NCBI GenBank assembly: GCA_963760965.1
Contig: CAVXEW010000014.1
Location: forward strand, 1 to 64,000
DNA length: 64,000 nucleotides
Direction: 5' to 3'
Source: Pararhizobium_B sp963760965
GTDB taxonomy: Bacteria; Pseudomonadota; Alphaproteobacteria; Rhizobiales; Rhizobiaceae
Part shown: one piece after another, positions 33,677 through 42,285 of the stretch
Numbering within the stretch: position 1 is the first letter of the stretch
How the letters are laid out: each line of letters starts with the position of its first letter
Position numbers and translations under genes: made by a program
Notes under the pieces: model-generated
The model's database searches: none
Told to the model about the DNA's origin: nothing
Seen by the model: only the letters and a program-made list of their open reading frames with translations

Positions 33677-35386
33677 ATGACCGAGAACCGCGGAATAGCC
33701 AAGGGCCTGACGAACTACGGCGATGCCGCGTTCGCCCGCTATCTGCGACGCTCCTTCGCCCGCTCAACCGGACTGTCCGGAGAAAGTCTCGACAAGCCCG
33801 TCGTCGGTATCGCGGCGACGGCGTCCGGCTTCAACAACTGCCACCGCCACATGCCGGAACTGGTGGAGGCAGTCACTCGGGGCGTCCTGGCCGCCGGCGC
33901 GTTGCCGATGGTCTTTCCGACGATCTCGCTCGGCGAGGTGTTTCTCAACCCGACCAGCATGATGTTCCGCAACCTGATGGCGATGGACACCGAGGAAATG
34001 ATCCGCGCCCAGCCGATGGATGCGGTCGTCCTGATCGGGGGATGCGACAAGACTGTGCCCGCGCAGCTGATGGGCGCGGCCTCGGCCGACCGGCCGGCCG
34101 TCCAGCTCGTGACCGGCCCGATGATGACGGGGCGCCACCACGGCCGGCGGCTCGGCGCCTGCACCGACTGCCGCGCCTACTGGGCGCAGTATCGCGCCGG
34201 CGCCATCGACGAAGAGGAGATCAATGCGATCGAGGGGCGGCTGGCGACCACTGCCGGGACCTGCGCGGTCATGGGCACGGCCAGCACGATGGCATGCATC
34301 GCCGAGACGCTCGGCATGGCCTTGCCGGGCACGGCCGCCATTCCCGCCGTCCATGCCGCCCGGCTGGTCGCCGCCGAGGAAGCGGGCAGGGCGGCCGCCC
34401 GGCTCATAGAGCAGCCCGTTTGCCCGAGCGAGGTCATCACCGAGGCTTCCGTCGACAATGCGCTGCGCATGCTGATGGCGCTCGGCGGCTCGACGAATGC
34501 CGTGATCCACCTTGCGGCGATCGCTGGCAGGCTGGGGATACGGATCGACAATGAGCGAATCAACCGCATCTCCGACGAGACGCCGGTGCTGGTCGACCTC
34601 AAGCCGGTGGGCAGCGGCTATATGGAAGACTTTTTCGCCGCAGGCGGCGTCGAGGCGGTGCTTCACGAGTTGAAGGACCTCCTGAACCTCGACGTCGTCA
34701 ACGTGGAAGGGCGCACCCTGCGCGAGCGTCTCGAGACTGGTCCCGAGTGGGTGGACCGCGGCGTCATCCATTCCGTCGAGGCGCCGGTCTCGCGCGTCGG
34801 CGGTCTCGTCGCGCTCGGCGGCAACCTCGCGCCCGGCGGAGCGATCTTCAAGCGGGCGGCGGCCACGCCGGAGCTTTTCGAGCACGAGGGGCGCGCCGTC
34901 GTCTTCGAGGGGCTGGAGGATCTCGCCCTTCGAATCGACGATCCCGATCTCGACGTCGACCCCGACGACGTGCTGGTTCTGAAAAACGCCGGGCCGCTCG
35001 CTGCCGGGATGCCGGAAGCGGGTTATCTGCCGATCCCCCGCAAGCTGGCGCGCGCCGGCGTCAGGGACATGCTGCGTATCTCCGACGCACGCATGTCCGG
35101 TACGGCCTTCGGGACGATCGTGCTGCACATCGCGCCCGAGTCCGCCGCCGGCGGTCCGCTGGCTGCCGTCAGGAGCGGCGACAGGATCAGGCTTTCCGTG
35201 GACAACAGGCGTATCGATCTCCTGCTGGACGACAGCGAGATCGCCGACCGCCTCGCCGGGCACCGGGCCCCGCCCGCGCCGTCGCGCGGCTATCAGGCGC
35301 TCTACAGGCGCGCGGTGCTGCAGGCGCCCGAGGGTTGCGACTTCGATTTCCTCACGGCCACGGAAACGGACGGCGGTTCGCGGTAG
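33677..35386 (+). CDS. IlvD/Edd-family dehydratase, probably for a sugar acid
   Basis: Fe-S-dependent dehydratase of 569 aa, the length typical of sugar-acid dehydratases such as L-arabinonate or D-xylonate dehydratase. Cluster cysteines are in IGGCDKTVPAQ near residue 120, LGACTDCRAYWAQ near residue 160 and AGTCAVMGTASTMACIAETLG near residue 190. Later come LGGSTNAVIHL and SDARMSGTAFGT, the conserved serine-containing active-site block, near residue 475. The ATG at 33677 (MTENRGIAKGLTNYGDA) follows GAGGAG; the frame is open upstream. With the Gfo/Idh dehydrogenase and the HpcH aldolase it would complete a non-phosphorylative route: oxidation, dehydration, retro-aldol. Its 3' end overlaps the opposite gene by 85 bases. 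Confidence 0.88.
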   Translation: MTENRGIAKGLTNYGDAAFARYLRRSFARSTGLSGESLDKPVVGIAATASGFNNCHRHMPELVEAVTRGVLAAGALPMVFPTISLGEVFLNPTSMMFRNLMAMDTEEMIRAQPMDAVVLIGGCDKTVPAQLMGAASADRPAVQLVTGPMMTGRHHGRRLGACTDCRAYWAQYRAGAIDEEEINAIEGRLATTAGTCAVMGTASTMACIAETLGMALPGTAAIPAVHAARLVAAEEAGRAAARLIEQPVCPSEVITEASVDNALRMLMALGGSTNAVIHLAAIAGRLGIRIDNERINRISDETPVLVDLKPVGSGYMEDFFAAGGVEAVLHELKDLLNLDVVNVEGRTLRERLETGPEWVDRGVIHSVEAPVSRVGGLVALGGNLAPGGAIFKRAAATPELFEHEGRAVVFEGLEDLALRIDDPDLDVDPDDVLVLKNAGPLAAGMPEAGYLPIPRKLARAGVRDMLRISDARMSGTAFGTIVLHIAPESAAGGPLAAVRSGDRIRLSVDNRRIDLLLDDSEIADRLAGHRAPPAPSRGYQALYRRAVLQAPEGCDFDFLTATETDGGSR

Positions 35387-36177
35387 GAAGCGAGCCAGAG
35401 ACCGTCGATTTCTGCAAGTGCGGCGGCGTCGATCCGCGCCTCGTGACGCCAGTAGTCACCGTCCTCGATGAAGTTGCCGGCTTCCGCCTCCCGTACGAGC
35501 GCGGACCGCATCGCGTCGTCGTCGCAATTCGCGCTCACCGCCCGAAGCATCTCCTGCTGGCGCTCGCAGAGCCCGGAACCTGAGAGCCCGCCCTGGAGGC
35601 GAGGAAAGGTGAGGCGGCTTCGCTCCGCCGCCGAAAGGTTGGCGCAAAGGCAGCCTTGGCTTGCGGCAATAAGCAGCAGCCTGTTCGATTTGGCCTCGAG
35701 GCTCTGCAGCGTCGGGTCGTCGCGCAGCGGATCGGCGCTGCCGCGCCCATAGAAATGGGTCGGGCCGGACGGCCGGTCGTAGATCATGTCGCAGCCGCAG
35801 AACGCCATGAGGGACGGTTTCAGAACGGCGAGAGCCCAGTACGCCGTCGAAAAGGCCATGGTGGCTCCGGCGTAGACGATGCCTCCATAGAGGTTGTTGG
35901 CCGGCACATATTCGCGGTGTGAGACGAGGCTCTGCTCCCCCGTCGGGATCGGCCTTCGATCCTCCGGAAAGTCACCGGCATGGACGCAGTGCGTCCAGTC
36001 CGCGCGGACCCGCCAGGCGTTGTTGATCGCGACGATCGCCGACAGGTGTCGCCGATCGATCTCCTTCGCGCGCAAAGCATCCGGCGCGCTTCCCACCACC
36101 AGAACAGTCTTGAACACCCGATCCCGAACCCGCAAGCGTTGACGGTAACCTTTTGACCATACGAAAACTGGCCGCAT
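35302..36177 (-). CDS. Conserved hypothetical protein with Rossmann-like N-terminus
   Basis: Soluble protein of about 291 aa. It begins, after a basic lead, with KTVLVVGSAPDALRAKEI, a nucleotide-binding-like strand-loop-helix. Then come AIVAINNAW and a WTHCVHAGDFPEDRRP segment, followed by CGCDMIYDRPSGPTHFYG. The VGSAPD and INNAW pattern resembles enzymes that use nucleotide sugars and the DUF115/MAF-like group, so a glycosyl-transfer role is possible, but I cannot assign a family. A Val (GTG) start at about 36114 is an alternative. No strong ribosome site. The C-terminal 28 codons overlap the IlvD/Edd gene on the other strand. Confidence 0.55.
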   Translation of the reverse strand: MRPVFVWSKGYRQRLRVRDRVFKTVLVVGSAPDALRAKEIDRRHLSAIVAINNAWRVRADWTHCVHAGDFPEDRRPIPTGEQSLVSHREYVPANNLYGGIVYAGATMAFSTAYWALAVLKPSLMAFCGCDMIYDRPSGPTHFYGRGSADPLRDDPTLQSLEAKSNRLLLIAASQGCLCANLSAAERSRLTFPRLQGGLSGSGLCERQQEMLRAVSANCDDDAMRSALVREAEAGNFIEDGDYWRHEARIDAAALAEIDGLWLASYREPPSVSVAVRKSKSQPSGACSTARL

Positions 36178-36306
36178 TGGATCACGATGCGGGTGCGCAC
36201 GGCCGCCGCGGCAAGGCACGTCTTCTCGAGGGAAGTGGCAGCGTCCGCGGAGGCGGGGTCGGACGGGCCGGCTGACCGGTGAGCGTCGGGTCCGACGCGT
36301 CGGGGC

Positions 36307-36600
36307 TCAGTTCTTCTTCTTCGACGCCGGTTTTCCCTTCGCCGCCGGCTTGCGCTCCGCCGCCGGCTTGGCTGCCGGCCGCGTGGCGGTTGCATCGGCC
36401 GATTTTGCGGCGGCGGCGGGTTTGCCGGTGCCTGTCGCTTTCGGCTTCTTCGCCGTCACGCCGCCGGCCGCCCTGTCCTCCTGCTCGATTTCGCGCTTGG
36501 CCTGATGCCAGTGGTCTTCCGCCGAGCCGCTAGGCCGTCCCTTTTCCTCCCAGATCTTGTACGCGCGGACGCTGATGCGCTCCTGCATGTCGCCACCCAT
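36307..36600 (-). CDS. DUF2934 protein with Lys/Ala/Pro-rich tail
   Basis: Small protein of 97 aa. The first 45 residues, with ERISVRAYKIWEEKGRPSGS followed by AEDHWHQAKREIEQED, are a DUF2934 domain, a short helical module of unknown function common in rhizobia. The remaining half is a low-complexity, basic Lys/Ala/Pro tail (KPAAERKPAAKGKPASKKKN-like), reminiscent of nucleic-acid-binding or histone-like tails. GGAG lies before the ATG at 36600; the large frame upstream is a shadow. Function unknown. Confidence 0.82.
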   Translation of the reverse strand: MGGDMQERISVRAYKIWEEKGRPSGSAEDHWHQAKREIEQEDRAAGGVTAKKPKATGTGKPAAAAKSADATATRPAAKPAAERKPAAKGKPASKKKN

Positions 36601-36795
36601 CTCTGCTCTCCATTCCTTGCACGGTTGCAATTCAATGCGACGCCATAACTTGTGCATTAGAAGCGTTGGACAGGAACGGGTCAAACGGATTTCCGGTTCC
36701 CCTCCCGCTCGTACGCGACGACTTTCCGCCGGATCGCGTCTGGTCGTCGCCGGGCGCCGGCTTATATCCGGGGCATTCGGGAACAGGAGGTGAAG

Positions 36796-37776
36796 ATGGA
36801 ATATGTGCGGCTCGGTTCCACCGGGATGGAGGTGTCGCGCCTCTGCCTCGGCTGCATGACCTACGGAATATCCGATCGCGGCAACCATGCCTGGACGCTC
36901 GGTGAGGAAGCGAGCCGGCCGCTCATCCGGAAGGCGCTCGATCTCGGCATCAATTTCCTCGACACGGCGAACGTCTATTCCGACGGCACCTCGGAAGAGA
37001 TCGTCGGCCGGGCGCTCAAGGACTTCGTCAAGCGCGAGGAGATCGTGCTGGCGACAAAGGTGAACGGGCGCATGCGGCCCGGCCCCAACGGCGCGGGCCT
37101 GTCCCGCAAGGCGATCATGACGGAGATCGACGCGAGCCTGCGGCGTCTCGGTACGGATCACGTAGACCTTTATCAGATCCACCGCTTCGATCCGAAGACA
37201 CCGGTCGAGGAAACGCTGGAGGCGCTGCACGACGTGGTCAAGGCGGGCAAGGCCCGCTACATCGGCGCTTCTTCAATGCATGCCTGGCAGTTCGCCAAGA
37301 TGATCTACACGGCCCGGCTAAACGGCTGGACGGAATTCGTCTCGATGCAGGACCACCTCAACCTGCTCAACCGGGAGGAAGAGCGGGAGATGCTGCCGTT
37401 CTGCCGGGATCAGGGCATCGGAATCCTGCCTTGGAGCCCTCTGGCGCGAGGCCGCCTCGCGCGCGGCTGGCACGAAAGTTCCGGGCGCCAGGACACCGAC
37501 GAGTTCGGCAAGACGCTCTACGTCAACACCGGCGATTCCGACCGCCGCATCGTCGAAGCCGTCGGGGCACTGGCACAGGCACGCGGCGTGCCGAGGGCGC
37601 AGGTCGCGCTCGCCTGGCTCCTCGCCAAGCCCGGCGTCACGGCGCCGATCATCGGTGCTTCGAAGCCGCACCACCTCGACGACGCCGTCGCGGCTCTCTC
37701 GCTCGAACTTGCCGAAGAGGAGATCGGGCGCCTGGAGAATCCCTACGTTCCGCACCCTGTTGCCGGTTTCTCGTAA
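36796..37776 (+). CDS. Aldo/keto reductase
   Basis: NADPH-dependent TIM-barrel oxidoreductase of 326 aa. The catalytic tetrad is visible: Asp and Tyr in FLDTANVYSDGTSEE near residue 55, Lys in LATKVNGRMRP near residue 82, and His in YQIHRFDPKTPV near residue 125. Later ILPWSPLARGRLARG and APIIGASKPHHLDD bind the cofactor. AGGAGGTGA precedes the ATG. It resembles the YajO/Tas/IolS group of general aldehyde or sugar reductases. It appears to be a single-gene unit. Confidence 0.92.
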   Translation: MEYVRLGSTGMEVSRLCLGCMTYGISDRGNHAWTLGEEASRPLIRKALDLGINFLDTANVYSDGTSEEIVGRALKDFVKREEIVLATKVNGRMRPGPNGAGLSRKAIMTEIDASLRRLGTDHVDLYQIHRFDPKTPVEETLEALHDVVKAGKARYIGASSMHAWQFAKMIYTARLNGWTEFVSMQDHLNLLNREEEREMLPFCRDQGIGILPWSPLARGRLARGWHESSGRQDTDEFGKTLYVNTGDSDRRIVEAVGALAQARGVPRAQVALAWLLAKPGVTAPIIGASKPHHLDDAVAALSLELAEEEIGRLENPYVPHPVAGFS

Positions 37777-37878
37777 CTGTCGCATAACGGTTCGGCGACG
37801 ATTCGGGCGGCGCGCGCGATGCGGAATCGCTCCGCGGTGTCCGGGCCGTTGCGGGGATCTCTTTACCAAGGTGACAGA

Positions 37879-38034
37879 ATGCATTCGGTGACACTTCATT
37901 TCGCTCTCGGACCGCTGATCGCACTGATCGCCGGCATCCTCATCCTGGTGGCGCCGCGCCTGCTCAATTTCATCGTGGCGATCTATCTCATCATCATCGG
38001 CATCATCGGGCTGTTCCCCGGCCTGGTGCATTGA
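37879..38034 (+). CDS. DUF3096 small membrane protein
   Basis: A 51-aa protein, MHSVTLHFALGPLIALIAGI onward, with two closely packed hydrophobic helices separated by a short PRLLN turn and a Phe-Pro-Gly-Leu end. It matches the DUF3096 family of tiny inner-membrane proteins. The frame is open upstream, but AAGGTGACAG lies just before the chosen ATG. Function unknown; often stress-linked in rhizobia. Confidence 0.75.
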   Translation: MHSVTLHFALGPLIALIAGILILVAPRLLNFIVAIYLIIIGIIGLFPGLVH

Positions 38035-38173
38035 CGGAGCCCGGTCGGGAAGCCCCGCTGCGGCGGGCCCCTTGCCGGAACCCGGTCTGCGCCTCGCCGA
38101 CCTGCCTGCTGGCATCGAATGTCGTTTGCGGGCATAGTTTCGCGAGGGGATTCGAAAGCCAAAGGTGAATGCG

Positions 38174-38566
38174 ATGGCACATTGGAGCCGCCTCGGTCAG
38201 ATCGTGATCGAATGCCACACCGATCATGTGGAGCACGCCGCGGGCTTCTGGTCCGAAGCGCTTGGGCGTCCTTCGGAGATCGACGAGGACGCCAATTGCG
38301 CGCGGCTGATCGCCAGCGACGGCTCTGTCACCCTGATCATCCAGGGCGTTCACGAGACCCCCGGAATTCATGTCGACATCGAGACCGCCGACCTTCAGGA
38401 GGAGGTCAGGCGCCTGACCGCGATCGGTGCCCGGAAAGTCGGCGTCGTCGATCATGCGGTCGTCATGCAGGCGCCGACCGGGCATCGCTTCCGCGTGACC
38501 TCGTCGACGCCCCGCCTTCCGGACGGGCGGGGGCCGTCGGAAAGTGCCGTCGAGAATACCGGTTGA
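38174..38566 (+). CDS. VOC-superfamily (glyoxalase-like) protein
   Basis: Protein of 130 aa with one vicinal-oxygen-chelate module pair. It starts MAHWSRLGQIVIECHTDHVE, with a His and an Asp near the usual metal positions, AGFWSEALGRPSEID, GIHVDIETADLQEEV and a C-terminal VVMQAPTGHRFRV. The ATG at 38174 fits the AAAGGTGA upstream; a GTG at 38165 is in frame. Could bind or modify a small molecule (Glyoxalase_6 type). It precedes the isovalerate operon by 51 bases but need not be part of it. Confidence 0.78.
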   Translation: MAHWSRLGQIVIECHTDHVEHAAGFWSEALGRPSEIDEDANCARLIASDGSVTLIIQGVHETPGIHVDIETADLQEEVRRLTAIGARKVGVVDHAVVMQAPTGHRFRVTSSTPRLPDGRGPSESAVENTG

Positions 38567-38617
38567 CGGGAGGCGCGGAGCCGGTATCTGCTCCTTCTGA
38601 AGCAGGGAGGTAGCCGC

Positions 38618-39781
38618 ATGTATGCGACCGGAATGGGTTTCGGTCTCGGCGAGGAGATCGACGCGCTCAGGGAGACCGTGCGTCGCTTCGCGCAGGATCG
38701 TGTCGCGCCGCTGGCCGCCGGGATCGACGGCGAGAACGAGTTCCCGATGCATCTCTGGCGCGAGATGGGCGAGCTCGGGTTGCTGGGCATGACCGCCGAT
38801 CCGGATTTTGGCGGCACCGGCATGGGCTATCTGGCCCACGCGGTCGCGATGGAGGAAGTCTCACGGGCGTCGGCCTCGGTCGGCCTCTCCTACGGCGCCC
38901 ACTCCAATCTGTGCGTCAACCAGATCAACCGGTGGGGCTCTGGCGAGCAGAAGGCGAAATACCTGCCGAAGCTCTGCTCGGGCGAGCATGTCGGTGCGCT
39001 TGCCATGTCCGAACCGGGGTCGGGCTCCGACGTGGTGTCGATGAAGCTTCGGGCCGAGAAGCGCAACGACCGCTTCGTGCTGAACGGCAACAAGATGTGG
39101 ATCACCAACGGACCGGACGCGTCCACCCTCGTCGTCTATGCGAAAAGCGATCCCGACGCCGGCTCGAAGGGGATCACGGCGTTTCTGGTCGAGAAGGGAA
39201 TGGCCGGCTTCTCCACGGCCCAGAAGCTCGACAAACTTGGCATGCGCGGCTCGAACACCTGCGAACTGGTGTTCGAGGACTGCGAGGTTCCGTTCGAAAA
39301 CGTCCTCGGCCAGGAAGGGCAGGGGGTGAAGATCCTGATGTCCGGCCTCGACTACGAGCGCGTGGTGCTTGCCGGCGGGCCGCTCGGCATCATGGCGGCC
39401 GCCCTCGACGTCGTCGTGCCCTACACGCACGAGCGCAAGCAGTTCGGGACGCCGATCGGCGAGTTCCAGCTCATGCAGGGCAAGCTCGCCGACATGTACA
39501 CGACGCTCAACGCCTGCCGCGCCTATGTCTATGCGGTGGCGGCCGCCTGCGACCGTGGCGAGACCACCCGCAAGGATTCCGCCGGCTGCATCCTCTACGC
39601 CGCCGAGAAGGCGACGCAGGTTGCCCTCGAGGCCATTCAGGCGCTCGGCGGCAATGGCTATGTCAACGAGTACCCGACCGGACGCCTGCTGCGCGACGCG
39701 AAGCTCTACGAGATCGGCGCGGGCACCAGCGAGATCCGCCGCATGCTGATCGGCCGGGAGATGTTCGCGGAGTCGGCATGA
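38618..39781 (+). CDS. liuA: Isovaleryl-CoA dehydrogenase (LiuA)
   Basis: FAD-dependent acyl-CoA dehydrogenase of 387 aa; oxidises isovaleryl-CoA to 3-methylcrotonyl-CoA in leucine degradation. Seen are ALAMSEPGSGSDVVSMKLRA near residue 130, the FAD site WITNGPDASTLVVYAK, catalytic-Glu helix region GLDYERVVLAGGPLG near residue 250, and the C-terminal QALGGNGYVNEYPTGRLLRD with IGAGTSEIRRMLIGRE. The Glu in the G-helix (DYERV) rather than a late Glu is the mark of isovaleryl-CoA dehydrogenases. Good GGGAGG before the ATG. Followed by liuB. Confidence 0.92.
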   Translation: MYATGMGFGLGEEIDALRETVRRFAQDRVAPLAAGIDGENEFPMHLWREMGELGLLGMTADPDFGGTGMGYLAHAVAMEEVSRASASVGLSYGAHSNLCVNQINRWGSGEQKAKYLPKLCSGEHVGALAMSEPGSGSDVVSMKLRAEKRNDRFVLNGNKMWITNGPDASTLVVYAKSDPDAGSKGITAFLVEKGMAGFSTAQKLDKLGMRGSNTCELVFEDCEVPFENVLGQEGQGVKILMSGLDYERVVLAGGPLGIMAAALDVVVPYTHERKQFGTPIGEFQLMQGKLADMYTTLNACRAYVYAVAAACDRGETTRKDSAGCILYAAEKATQVALEAIQALGGNGYVNEYPTGRLLRDAKLYEIGAGTSEIRRMLIGREMFAESA

Positions 39782-39824
39782 CGGAAATGGCTTCCCGCAA
39801 TCACGAACCTGCCCTGGTGCCGAG

Positions 39825-41432
39825 TTGAGCGTCCTCCATTCCAAGATCTCGCCCTCCTCCCGGTCCTTCAGGGACAACGCCGGCCGGATGGAAGCGCTCA
39901 TCGCCGAAACCGCGCAGGTCGCCGCCGCGATTTCCGAGGGCGGCCCGGTGCACGCGCGCGAGCGGCATCTTGCGCGCGGCAAGCTGCTGCCGCGGGAGCG
40001 CGTGCGCCAGCTTCTCGACCCGGCCTCTCCGTTCCTCGAAATCGGAACCTTCGCGGCACACGGCATGTATGGCGGCGACATAGCCGCTGCCGGCGTCATT
40101 GCCGGGATCGGCCGCGTCGAGGGCCGCGAGGTCATGGTCGTTTGCAACGACGCCACCGTGAAAGGCGGCACCTACTATCCCGTGACCGTGAAGAAGCATC
40201 TGCGCGCCCAGGAGATCGCCGGAGAGAACCGGCTTCCTTGCGTTTACCTGGTCGATTCCGGCGGTGCCAACCTGCCGAACCAGGACGAGGTATTTCCCGA
40301 TCGCGATCATTTCGGACGGATCTTCTACAACCAGGCAAACCTTTCGGCGCGGGGCATTCCGCAGATCGCCGTCGTCATGGGATCCTGTACCGCGGGCGGC
40401 GCCTACGTTCCGGCCATGTCCGACGAAACGATCATCGTCAGGGAACAGGGGACGATCTTCCTCGGCGGCCCCCCGCTGGTGAAGGCGGCGACGGGCGAGG
40501 TGGTCAGCGCCGAGGATCTCGGCGGCGGCGACGTCCACACGCGGCTCTCCGGTGTCGCCGACCATCTCGCGGAGAACGATACCCATGCGCTGATGCTGGC
40601 GCGCCGCGCGGTTGCGAGCCTCAATCAGGAGAAGCGCGTGGAACTCGCGCTGGAGACGCCGGAAGAACCGCTCTACGACCCGGCAGAGATCGCCGGCGTC
40701 GTGCCGGCCGACCTGAAGACGCCGTACGACGTGCGCGAAGTCATCGCCCGCATCGTCGACGGCTCGCGCTTTCACGAGTTCAAGGCCCGCTACGGGACCA
40801 CTCTGGTCTGCGGCTTTGCGCATCTCATGGGCATGCCGGTCGGGATTCTCGCCAACAACGGCGTGCTCTTCTCAGAAAGCGCCCAGAAGGGCGCCCATTT
40901 CATCGAGCTCTGCTCGCAGCGCAGGATTCCGCTCGTCTTCCTGCAGAACATCACCGGCTTCATGGTGGGCCGCAAGTACGAGGCCGGCGGCATCGCCAAG
41001 GACGGCGCCAAGCTCGTGACCGCGGTGGCGACGACGCAGGTGCCGAAGATCACCATGATCGTCGGTGGTTCCTTCGGCGCGGGGAACTATGGCATGTGCG
41101 GGCGCGCCTATGGTCCACGCTTCCTGTGGACCTGGCCGAACAGCCGCATCTCCGTCATGGGTGGCGAACAGGCCGCCGGCGTTCTTGCCACCGTCCGCCG
41201 CGAGGGCATCGAGCGCAAGGGCGGCACCTGGTCGGCAGAGGAAGAAGCGGAATTCAAGCGCCCGACGCTCGAAATGTTCGAGCGCCAGTCGCACCCGCTC
41301 TATGCCTCCGCGCGCCTCTGGGACGACGGCATCGTCGACCCGCGCAAGAGCCGCGAAGTGCTCGCCCTCTCTCTGTCGGCCGCGCTGAACGCGCCGATAG
41401 GCGAAACACGCTTCGGCGTTTTCAGGATGTGA
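39825..41432 (+). CDS. liuB: 3-Methylcrotonyl-CoA carboxylase beta subunit (LiuB/MccB)
   Basis: Carboxyltransferase subunit of 535 aa, transferring CO2 from biotin to 3-methylcrotonyl-CoA. Starting at a TTG (SVLHSKISPSSRSFRDNAGR), which matches the usual LiuB N-terminus. Crotonase-like halves show YLVDSGGANLPNQDEVFPDR near residue 145, VMGSCTAGGAYVPAM, and in the second half VFLQNITGFMVGRKYEAGG near residue 370, VGGSFGAGNYGMCGRAYGPRF and MGGEQAAGVLA. The partner biotin subunit is at 43818. The ribosome site is weak, and the preceding gap is 43 bases. Confidence 0.93.
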   Translation: MSVLHSKISPSSRSFRDNAGRMEALIAETAQVAAAISEGGPVHARERHLARGKLLPRERVRQLLDPASPFLEIGTFAAHGMYGGDIAAAGVIAGIGRVEGREVMVVCNDATVKGGTYYPVTVKKHLRAQEIAGENRLPCVYLVDSGGANLPNQDEVFPDRDHFGRIFYNQANLSARGIPQIAVVMGSCTAGGAYVPAMSDETIIVREQGTIFLGGPPLVKAATGEVVSAEDLGGGDVHTRLSGVADHLAENDTHALMLARRAVASLNQEKRVELALETPEEPLYDPAEIAGVVPADLKTPYDVREVIARIVDGSRFHEFKARYGTTLVCGFAHLMGMPVGILANNGVLFSESAQKGAHFIELCSQRRIPLVFLQNITGFMVGRKYEAGGIAKDGAKLVTAVATTQVPKITMIVGGSFGAGNYGMCGRAYGPRFLWTWPNSRISVMGGEQAAGVLATVRREGIERKGGTWSAEEEAEFKRPTLEMFERQSHPLYASARLWDDGIVDPRKSREVLALSLSAALNAPIGETRFGVFRM

Positions 41433-41434
41433 CG

Positions 41435-42250
41435 ATGGCTCTCTTCATCTGCGCGACCTGCGGCACACAGTACCCGGAGAGCGCCGCTCCTCCGTCCCGT
41501 TGTCCGATCTGCGAGGACGAGCGGCAGTGGGTGCCGGCAGGCGGACAGGCCTGGACGACGCCGGAAGCGCTCTCGAAGCATCATCAGGTCGTCTGGGAAA
41601 AGGAAGCCGAAGGTCTGTACAGCCTGACCGTCGAGCCCCATTTCGCCATCGGCCAGCGCGCATTCCTGGTCCAGCACGAAAGCGGCAACATCCTGTGGGA
41701 CTGCCTCAGCCTCGTCGACAGGGAGATCATCGCCAGGATCGGGGAATTGGGCGGGATCTCCGCGATCGCCATTTCGCATCCGCACTATTATTCCTCGATG
41801 CTGGAATGGAGCGCTGCCTTCGGCGGGGTTCCGGTCCATATCCATGCCGACGACGGCAACTGGGTTCAGCGCGGCGGCGGCACGCTGAAGCCATGGACAG
41901 GCGAGAGGCTTTCGGTCGGGCCCGCCACGATGATCCGTTGCGGTGGCCATTTCGACGGCGCATCGGTGCTGTACTGTCCGTGGCTCATGCAGGGACGCGG
42001 AGCGCTGCTGACGGGCGATACGATCCAGGTCGTACCGGACCGGCGCCATGTCAGCTTCATGTACAGCTACCCGAACCTCATTCCGCTCGACGCGAGGAAG
42101 GTGCGCAGCATCGTCGAGGCCGTCGAATCATGCGAATTCGACAGCATCTTCGGCGCGTTCGCCGGTCGCACCGTCCACCGCGACGGCAAGGAAGTCGTGC
42201 GGAAATCCGCCGAGCGCTATCTCGCGGCCATTGGTGCCGGGCCAGCCTGA
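41435..42250 (+). CDS. MBL-fold protein with N-terminal zinc-ribbon-like Cys pairs and altered metal motif
   Basis: Protein of 271 aa directly after liuB (2 bases). The first 30 residues hold two Cys pairs (C6xxC9 and C23xxC26), a rubredoxin or zinc-ribbon-like knuckle. From about residue 60 the metallo-beta-lactamase fold follows: FLVQHESGNILWDC, then SHPHYYSSMLEWSAAFG. Normal MBL enzymes have HxHxDH; here H115-P-H117-Y-Y-S, so the Asp and third His of the motif are missing. A later CGGHFDGASVLYCPW and LLTGDTIQVVPDRRH keep His and Asp residues. It may be a hydrolase with altered metal binding, or a thioester-active protein of leucine catabolism. It is coupled to liuB, so expression is shared. 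Confidence 0.8.
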   Translation: MALFICATCGTQYPESAAPPSRCPICEDERQWVPAGGQAWTTPEALSKHHQVVWEKEAEGLYSLTVEPHFAIGQRAFLVQHESGNILWDCLSLVDREIIARIGELGGISAIAISHPHYYSSMLEWSAAFGGVPVHIHADDGNWVQRGGGTLKPWTGERLSVGPATMIRCGGHFDGASVLYCPWLMQGRGALLTGDTIQVVPDRRHVSFMYSYPNLIPLDARKVRSIVEAVESCEFDSIFGAFAGRTVHRDGKEVVRKSAERYLAAIGAGPA

Positions 42251-42285
42251 GGCCAGGCCGGCCGCAGGGCCGTCGACAGCACCGT

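Noticed and set aside
42251..42285. Possible terminator between convergent MBL genes
   Set aside because: Only short GGCC repeats are present; no stable stem with following T run.
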